The position numbers were made by a program, and so were the translations under genes. Source: ZC4RG30 sp039929265 (lineage in GTDB: Bacteria > Pseudomonadota > Gammaproteobacteria > Steroidobacterales > Steroidobacteraceae). From it: a DNA stretch of 19,444 nucleotides. Numbering within the stretch: position 1 is the first letter of the stretch; every line of letters starts with the position of its first letter. Under the pieces are notes generated by a model. That model saw only the letters and a program-made list of their open reading frames with translations. It searched no databases and was not told the origin of the DNA. Of this stretch, positions 14,964 through 19,444 are shown piece after piece. The DNA is taken from the NCBI GenBank assembly GCA_039929265.1, contig JBDSRN010000126.1, positions 1-19,444 of the forward strand, in the 5' to 3' direction.

Positions 14964-15724
14964 AGCCCCAGCCGTCCCTTGATCTCGCCCGCCTGTCGTC
15001 GGCTGATCTGCAGTTGATCTTCCACGTCGCGCAGGCGCACGAAGTGCTGGCCATCCGCATCCTTGTCGATGCCGGTGACGCAGCTCTTGTTCACGAGCGC
15101 ATTGCGGTGCACGCGCACGAAATCCGCAACGAACTCGTCTTCGAGTGCGCGCAGCGATTCTTCAATGAGATCCGAGCCGCCCGTGTGACGCACGGTGGTG
15201 TACTTCTGGTCCGCCGCGAAATACAAAATGTCCGCCACGCGCACGAGCTTTAGCCCGTCACGCACGCGTATTGCAACCTGTGTCCGCTGGCGCTTGCCGC
15301 TGGGCACACCGGGCGCCGGCAGCGACTCGACCAGCGCAAGCTGCCTGCGGGTCAGGCGTCGCGCTCGTTCGAGCGCGGTGAGCAGCATCTCCTTGCGTAC
15401 TGGCTTCAGCAGATAGCCGATCGCCTCGGCCTCAAAAGCGCGCATCGCGTATTCATCGTGCGCGGTGGTGAACACGACGGCGGGCGGGTCAGGCAGCAGC
15501 GCGAGATGTCGCGCGACTTCGAGGCCGTCCATGCCCGGCATGCGGATGTCGAGCAGTACCATATCGGGTTTGGCCTGGGCTGCGAGTTCCAGCGCCTGCA
15601 TGCCGTTGGCAGCTTCGCCCGCGACGCTCAGCGGAAAATCCGGGCTTGTGAGTTCACCCACGAGTGCCCGCAACCGCGCGCGCGCGGGCTGCTCATCATC
15701 GATTATGGCGATTGCGAGGCTCAT
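14960..15724 (-). CDS. LytTR-type response regulator (AlgR-like)
   Basis: A 254-residue transcription factor with an N-terminal receiver domain (1-120) and a C-terminal LytTR DNA-binding domain (about 148-250). The receiver has the acidic pair Asp9-Asp10, the phosphoacceptor Asp59 in LLDIRMPG, the Thr86/Thr87 switch position and Lys107 in LLKP. The LytTR part shows ADILYFAADQKYTTVRHTGG and the FVRVHRNALVNK turn. The layout and pairing match AlgR of Pseudomonas and other LytR/AgrA regulators. The start overlaps the kinase stop (ATGA), so the two form a cognate pair. AlgR often sits near argH or hemC, which are not seen here. Its targets cannot be read from this window. Confidence 0.93.
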   Translation of the reverse strand: MSLAIAIIDDEQPARARLRALVGELTSPDFPLSVAGEAANGMQALELAAQAKPDMVLLDIRMPGMDGLEVARHLALLPDPPAVVFTTAHDEYAMRAFEAEAIGYLLKPVRKEMLLTALERARRLTRRQLALVESLPAPGVPSGKRQRTQVAIRVRDGLKLVRVADILYFAADQKYTTVRHTGGSDLIEESLRALEDEFVADFVRVHRNALVNKSCVTGIDKDADGQHFVRLRDVEDQLQISRRQAGEIKGRLGL

Positions 15725-16803
15725 GGGTCGCTGGACTCACGTTTTCCTTCGACGTGCGGGAATCGCAGCCGCACCACGAACTCGTCGCCCTGGCGTCCCG
15801 ACTGCACTTCTGCGCGATCACCATACATCAGCGCAAGCCGTTCGCGAATGTTCGCGAGCGCGAGGCCATGGCCCGCGCGCGCCACGGAGGTATTGTCGAG
15901 CGGCAGCGGATTGCGTACGGCGAGCATGACAAAGCCATCGACGCCGCTGCCCTCGACGATGATCTCGCCACCGCCCGGGATCGATTCGATGCCGTGACCG
16001 ATCGCGTTCTCGAGCAGGGGCTGCACCAGAAGACTCGGCACGAGCGCGCGCATCGGCAGATCGCGCACCTGCCACGACACCTTGAGCCGGTCGCCCATGC
16101 GCAGCTGCTCGATCCGCTGATAGATGCGAGCGACCTCGAGCTCTTCCTTGAGCGTGATCTGCGCGCGCTCCTCGCTGAGGTTGGCGCGAAACAGGTCGGC
16201 GAGATCCTGCACGGCTTCTTCTGCCTGTGCCGGATTCGTGCGAGTGAGTGCCGCGATGGTGTTCATGCTGTTGTAGAGAAAATGGGGCCGGATGCGTGCC
16301 TGCAATGCGTGGATGCGCGAACGCGCGTGGCTTTCGACATTGCTGCGCCACTGGTGCGTGACGTAAAAATAGCGCAGTGCGAGCCCGGTCACTATCAGGC
16401 CAATACCGACATTGCGGGCGAGGAAGGGCAGGTGCTCGCGCGGGAACAAATCGTTCATCTGCGCGGGGCCCAGCAGCTCGCTGCCGCCGGCGAGATAGGC
16501 AGCCTCCGAGACGATCGCGATCAACGACACCATCATCAGCAGCGTGACCCCTGATGCGAGCGGCAGCGGCAGGCGCGCGAGCCAGCGCCGCGTTACGCAG
16601 AGCAAGCCGGCTGCCGCGAGTCCGACCCACACGAGGAACAGCGACGTGCGCGCCAGGTCGGGCCAGAACCCGAGGGCCGCGCCGGTGCCACCCTGGCGCG
16701 AGAGCGCGAGGAGTATCGCGGTGAGCTCGACGATCAGCATCATCGCCAGCACGGCTCGCGGAGCGCAGAAGTCCGGCAGCCGCAGCCGACGGACGCTAGT
16801 CAA
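15721..16803 (-). CDS. Sensor histidine kinase, LytS/AlgZ family
   Basis: A 360-residue membrane sensor kinase with four hydrophobic helices (about 17-36, 51-71, 82-104 and 128-148), no obvious periplasmic or PAS sensor domain, and a His_kinase (PF06580) core. The phosphoacceptor is probably His174 in RIRPHFLYNSMNT. The ATP domain has QPLLENAIGHG (N box, Asn266) and GHGLALANIRERL (G box). This arrangement is that of AlgZ (FimS). The start is a TTG at 16803, 8 bases inside the preceding dehydrogenase gene. AAGGA lies 8 nt before it, which supports it. The next Met, at residue 21, would remove the first cytoplasmic segment. The gene is coupled to the regulator gene by an ATGA overlap. Confidence 0.92.
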   Translation of the reverse strand: MTSVRRLRLPDFCAPRAVLAMMLIVELTAILLALSRQGGTGAALGFWPDLARTSLFLVWVGLAAAGLLCVTRRWLARLPLPLASGVTLLMMVSLIAIVSEAAYLAGGSELLGPAQMNDLFPREHLPFLARNVGIGLIVTGLALRYFYVTHQWRSNVESHARSRIHALQARIRPHFLYNSMNTIAALTRTNPAQAEEAVQDLADLFRANLSEERAQITLKEELEVARIYQRIEQLRMGDRLKVSWQVRDLPMRALVPSLLVQPLLENAIGHGIESIPGGGEIIVEGSGVDGFVMLAVRNPLPLDNTSVARAGHGLALANIRERLALMYGDRAEVQSGRQGDEFVVRLRFPHVEGKRESSDP

Positions 16804-17659
16804 AGAGCCGTTCCTTGAGCCGGAACACGGATGAGATGTCCTCGTCGCCGTAGCCTTCGACGATGAGCTGTTCGTATTCGGCGAGCATCTCGTCGACCAC
16901 GGGCAGGCTCGCGTCCTGTGCCGCAGCCATGTCGCGGCAGATTTGCAGGTCTTTCTTGTGCAGACGCACCCGGAAGCCGGCCGGGTATTCGCCCTTGATC
17001 ATGAATGGCGCGCGGTTCACGAAGTACCAGCTGGAACCCGCTCCCTTTCCCAGCGCCTCCACCACCTGCGGCAGCGGCAAGCCTTGTGCCCGCGCGAACG
17101 CCATCGCTTCGCCGACGGCGCGGATTATCCCGGCGCACATGATCTGGTTGGTGGCCTTGGTTGCCTGACCGGCACCGCTCGGCCCGAGGTACGTGACGGT
17201 CTTGCCGATCGCCTCGAGCACGGGCGTTGCGCGTTCAAAGGCGGCGGGGTCACCGCCAGCCATGATCGTGAGCGTGGCGTCGCGAGCGCCCTCGACACCG
17301 CCACTGACGGGGCAGTCGAGAAATGCAGCGCCGCGGGTCTGCAGCAGGTGCGCCGCTTGACGGGCCGTGCTGGAACTGACGGTGGAACAATCGATGACGA
17401 GCAGGTCTGGTCGGGCGGCAGGCAGCAACGCGTCGATCACCGTGAGCACATCGCCGTCTGCTGAGACACACAGGATGATGGTCTCGCAGGCCTGCGCAAC
17501 CCCGGCGGGATCCGCGGCGACCGCACACCCGGTCTCCCCGGCGAGCGCCTGCGCCTTGGCGACACTGCGGTTCCAGACGCTGGTGAGCAATCCCGAGCGA
17601 TGCAGGCTGCGCGCAATGTGCATGCCCATGGCACCGAGACCGATACAACCCACTCGCAT
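16796..17659 (-). CDS. NAD(P)-dependent beta-hydroxyacid dehydrogenase (3-hydroxyisobutyrate/tartronate semialdehyde reductase family)
   Basis: A 287-residue oxidoreductase with an N-terminal Rossmann domain and a helical C-terminal domain. The dinucleotide motif GCIGLGAMG lies at 4-12, the substrate motif DCPVSGG at 115-121, and GAGQATKATNQ holds the catalytic Lys168 and Asn171. Family members act on 3-hydroxyisobutyrate, tartronate semialdehyde, succinic semialdehyde or similar compounds. The substrate cannot be told from sequence. The ATG at 17659 is preferred over an in-frame TTG two codons upstream (17665), because GGA sits 6 nt before the ATG. It lies 11 bp after the DUF4124 gene and overlaps the kinase gene by 8 bases. 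Confidence 0.92.
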   Translation of the reverse strand: MRVGCIGLGAMGMHIARSLHRSGLLTSVWNRSVAKAQALAGETGCAVAADPAGVAQACETIILCVSADGDVLTVIDALLPAARPDLLVIDCSTVSSSTARQAAHLLQTRGAAFLDCPVSGGVEGARDATLTIMAGGDPAAFERATPVLEAIGKTVTYLGPSGAGQATKATNQIMCAGIIRAVGEAMAFARAQGLPLPQVVEALGKGAGSSWYFVNRAPFMIKGEYPAGFRVRLHKKDLQICRDMAAAQDASLPVVDEMLAEYEQLIVEGYGDEDISSVFRLKERLFD

Positions 17660-17670
17660 GTTCAATCCAA

Positions 17671-18135
17671 TTATTGCGGGCCGCAGGCCTCGTCCAGATT
17701 CGACTTCGCGCTCACGCGCTGCGTATCGGCCTCCGCATCCGACAGGTATTGGCGCTCGCCATTGGCGTTGGTCTTGAAGATACGTCGCGCCCGGAGCGAT
17801 TTCTCGTAGAGCTCACGGGCCTGCTTGCACTGCTCGGCGCGCACTACGGCAACATCCTGCTGGACGGTCTGTATGGTGGCGTCCTTGCCCTGCTGGGCTT
17901 GGGAATCCGCCTGGGATTTTCTGAGCCGCTCTGTCTCCGCCGCTGCTGCGGCATCGTTGCTCCCCGGCAATCGGGTCTTGGCGTTCGCATCGACCCGCAC
18001 CGCGCCGGGCACCGGTCGGTCGCTGTACTGCACGCGCCCCTGCGCATCGGTCCAGCGATACACATCCGCCTGGACAGTCTGTGCGAGCAGTCCCCCCGCG
18101 AGGATCAGCGCCGGAAGTACGAGGTGTTTGCGCAT
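17671..18135 (-). CDS. DUF4124 domain protein, secreted
   Basis: A 154-residue exported protein. Residues 1-23 form a signal peptide (basic MRKH, a hydrophobic stretch, then TVQA) with probable cleavage before Asp24. The DUF4124 motif VYRWTDAQGRVQYSDRPVPG (25-44) follows, then a charged, probably helical stretch rich in Ala, Gln and Glu (62-118). Cys103 and Cys151 could form a disulfide in the periplasm. DUF4124 proteins are common in gammaproteobacteria and have no established function. The frame is open upstream to 18237, but only the ATG at 18135 gives a proper signal peptide. It is the first gene of the ten-gene run and has a CRP-type site 45 bp upstream. Confidence 0.88.
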   Translation of the reverse strand: MRKHLVLPALILAGGLLAQTVQADVYRWTDAQGRVQYSDRPVPGAVRVDANAKTRLPGSNDAAAAAETERLRKSQADSQAQQGKDATIQTVQQDVAVVRAEQCKQARELYEKSLRARRIFKTNANGERQYLSDAEADTQRVSAKSNLDEACGPQ

Positions 18136-18179
18136 ATCGGAATTATCGCCTTTTCCTGCGGGCGTCGTGCATGGCGCTA

Positions 18180-18195
18180 TGTGAATCGGATCACA
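18180..18195. promoter_or_regulatory. CRP/Vfr/Clp-type operator
   Basis: TGTGAATCGGATCACA is a perfect match to the TGTGA-N6-TCACA consensus of CRP-family activators (CRP, Vfr, Clp). It is centred about 52 bp upstream of the DUF4124 ATG and downstream of the amtB terminator, where only the DUF4124 operon could use it. On the - strand a GATAAT hexamer at 18147-18142 could be a -10. It would put the start point almost at the ATG, and the site centre would then be near -52, which is not a canonical CRP position. Confidence 0.55.
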
Positions 18196-18213
18196 AGTGA
18201 AAACAGTCTCCAG

Positions 18214-18253
18214 CAAAGACAAAGCCCCGGCAACCATGAGGGCTTGCCGGGGC
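18214..18253 (-). terminator. Intrinsic terminator of amtB
   Basis: A perfect 10-bp stem, GCCCCGGCAA (18224-18233, + strand) against TTGCCGGGGC (18244-18253), has a 10-nt loop. On the - strand it is followed by TTTGTCTTTG (18223-18214). It lies 69 bp after the amtB stop. The intervening bases 18254-18322 are G/C runs (GGGGCCCCCC, GGGGCTCCC, GGGGCC) that can form further stems but no gene. Confidence 0.88.
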
Positions 18254-18322
18254 AGGGGTACTTCGGGGCCCCCCTCGAGGCGTGTGCAGGGGCTCCCAAA
18301 GGGGCCTTCAGACGGAGGCTAC

Positions 18323-19444
18323 TCAGTCGTAAGCGCGCTCGCCGTGCTCCGCCGTATCCAGACCTCCGCGCTCAACTTCCTCGCTCGGGCGCAGGCCGAT
18401 CGTGAACTTGAGCAGGGTAAAGATGATGAAGCTGACGATCCCGGACCAGGCGACAGTGATTGCAACAGCCGTGATCTGCTTCAGGACCTGGCCGCCCATG
18501 GTGTAGTCGTCCACACCGACGCCGCCGAGGTCGGGCGATACGAACACACCCGTGAGGATCGCGCCCAGGATGCCGCCGACTGCGTGAACACCGAACACGT
18601 CCAGTGCGTCGTCATAACCGAGCAGCTTTTTCAGGCTCGCAACCGCCCAGAGGCAGACCAGGCCGGCCATCGCGCCCAGCGCGATGGCGCCCATCGGTCC
18701 GGCCGCGCCGCAAGCCGGCGTGATGGCGACCAGACCGGCAACGGCACCGGAAGCGCCACCCAGCATCGTGGGCTTGCCGCGCATGATCCACTCCGCGAAG
18801 GTCCAGGAGCACACCGCTGCCGCGGTCGCGACGAAGGTATTCAGGAACACCAGACCGGCGAACGAGTTGGCTTCCAGATTTGAACCCACGTTGAATCCGA
18901 ACCAGCCAACCCACAGGAGGGCGGCGCCGGTCATCACAAAGGGCAGGTTGTGCGGCGGCATCGCTGTCGTGCCGTAACCCATGCGCTTGCCAACCACTAG
19001 GCAGCCCACAAGGCCTGCGATACCCGCGTTGATGTGTACCACCGTGCCGCCTGCGAAATCCAGGGCGCCGAGCTTGAACAAGTAACCTTCGGTGTACCAG
19101 ACCATGCGTGCGATTGGCAGGTACGAGAAGGTAAACCAGAGCACCGAGAAGATCAGCACTGCGGAGAACCTGGTGCGCTCGGCGAAGGCACCGACCGCAA
19201 GAGCTGTGGTGATCGCGGCGAAGGTGGCCTGGAAGGACACAAACACCAGTTCTGGGATGACGACGCCGTCAGTGAATGTGGTGGCGGTAGAATCCGGGGT
19301 GATTCCCTTCAGGAACAACCGGCTGAAGTCGCCGATCCACGCGCCGTCACCGTTGAATGCCAGGCTGTAACCGTAAATGACCCACAGTACGGTCAAGAGC
19401 GAGAACACGACGAGTACCTGCATCAGCACCGACAGCATATTCTT
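18323..19444 (-). CDS. amtB: Ammonium transporter, Amt family (N-terminus beyond window)
   Basis: This is the C-terminal 373 residues of an Amt/MEP/Rh ammonium channel of the inner membrane. The frame runs off the right edge (the first visible codons read KNMLSVLMQ), so the signal peptide and first helix are not seen. The family signature DFAGGTVVHINAGIAG is present with its conserved Asp and the first pore His. The second pore His is in GVHAVGG. FQATFAAIT holds the outer gate Phe, and WFGFNVGS and TPACGAAGPMGA are also typical. The soluble tail ends EEVERGGLDTAEHGERAYD, the type that contacts GlnK. No glnK is visible; it may lie upstream, outside the window. Transcription ends at the strong hairpin near 18214-18253. 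Confidence 0.95.
   Translation of the reverse strand, partial: KNMLSVLMQVLVVFSLLTVLWVIYGYSLAFNGDGAWIGDFSRLFLKGITPDSTATTFTDGVVIPELVFVSFQATFAAITTALAVGAFAERTRFSAVLIFSVLWFTFSYLPIARMVWYTEGYLFKLGALDFAGGTVVHINAGIAGLVGCLVVGKRMGYGTTAMPPHNLPFVMTGAALLWVGWFGFNVGSNLEANSFAGLVFLNTFVATAAAVCSWTFAEWIMRGKPTMLGGASGAVAGLVAITPACGAAGPMGAIALGAMAGLVCLWAVASLKKLLGYDDALDVFGVHAVGGILGAILTGVFVSPDLGGVGVDDYTMGGQVLKQITAVAITVAWSGIVSFIIFTLLKFTIGLRPSEEVERGGLDTAEHGERAYD

Noticed and set aside
18254..18322. G/C-run sequence after the amtB stop, considered as a REP-like repeat
   Set aside because: No second copy is seen in the window. It is better explained as a structured 3' untranslated region before the amtB terminator.
1..19444. 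CRISPR arrays, insertion sequences, prophage genes, tRNA or rRNA genes
   Set aside because: No spaced direct-repeat array, transposase, integrase other than XerC, or cloverleaf-like sequence was seen on either strand.

Overview
The window looks like chromosomal DNA of a high-GC gammaproteobacterium. The evidence is gene order. It has ubiE-ubiJ-ubiB, dapF-DUF484-xerC and hslV-hslU with a DUF971 gene close by, all typical gammaproteobacterial neighbourhoods. The products look most like those of Xanthomonadales, Nevskiales or Steroidobacter-type bacteria, but that placement is an impression, not a measurement. There is no IS element, phage gene, CRISPR array, tRNA or rRNA. Nearly all genes are housekeeping genes.

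Left part (1-5966, + strand): the tryptophan cluster trpG(partial)-trpD-trpC-trpF-trpB-trpA runs with 4-bp overlaps or tiny gaps. It covers every step from anthranilate to tryptophan. A Bcr/CflA-type MFS exporter starts 6 bp after trpA and ends at a bidirectional terminator.

Middle (5967-10143): on the - strand, ubiE-ubiJ-ubiB form a translationally coupled ubiquinone operon converging on the MFS gene. Between ubiB and the terminator lies a decayed SnoaL/NTF2-like gene, in frame with ubiB just after its stop. Upstream of ubiE is a gene-poor 373-bp gap. It holds a strong + strand intrinsic terminator preceded by two hairpins and a possible closing helix, which makes a candidate unannotated small RNA. 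A DUF971 gene (- strand) and a 40-residue THX-type ribosomal protein gene (+ strand) follow, divergently arranged.

Right part (10165-18135, - strand): ten genes run one way with no gap over 28 bp. In transcription order they are a DUF4124 secreted protein, a beta-hydroxyacid dehydrogenase, an AlgZ/LytS-like histidine kinase, an AlgR-like LytTR response regulator, a YccU-like CoA-binding protein, dapF, DUF484, xerC, hslV and hslU. A perfect CRP-type palindrome lies just upstream of the first gene.

Right edge: the 3' part of an amtB-like ammonium channel gene (- strand) ends at a strong terminator and continues beyond the window.

No wholly new multi-gene system was found. The items most worth a second look are the candidate small RNA near 9371-9510, the SnoaL remnant fused in frame behind ubiB, and the CRP-type site heading the ten-gene run.
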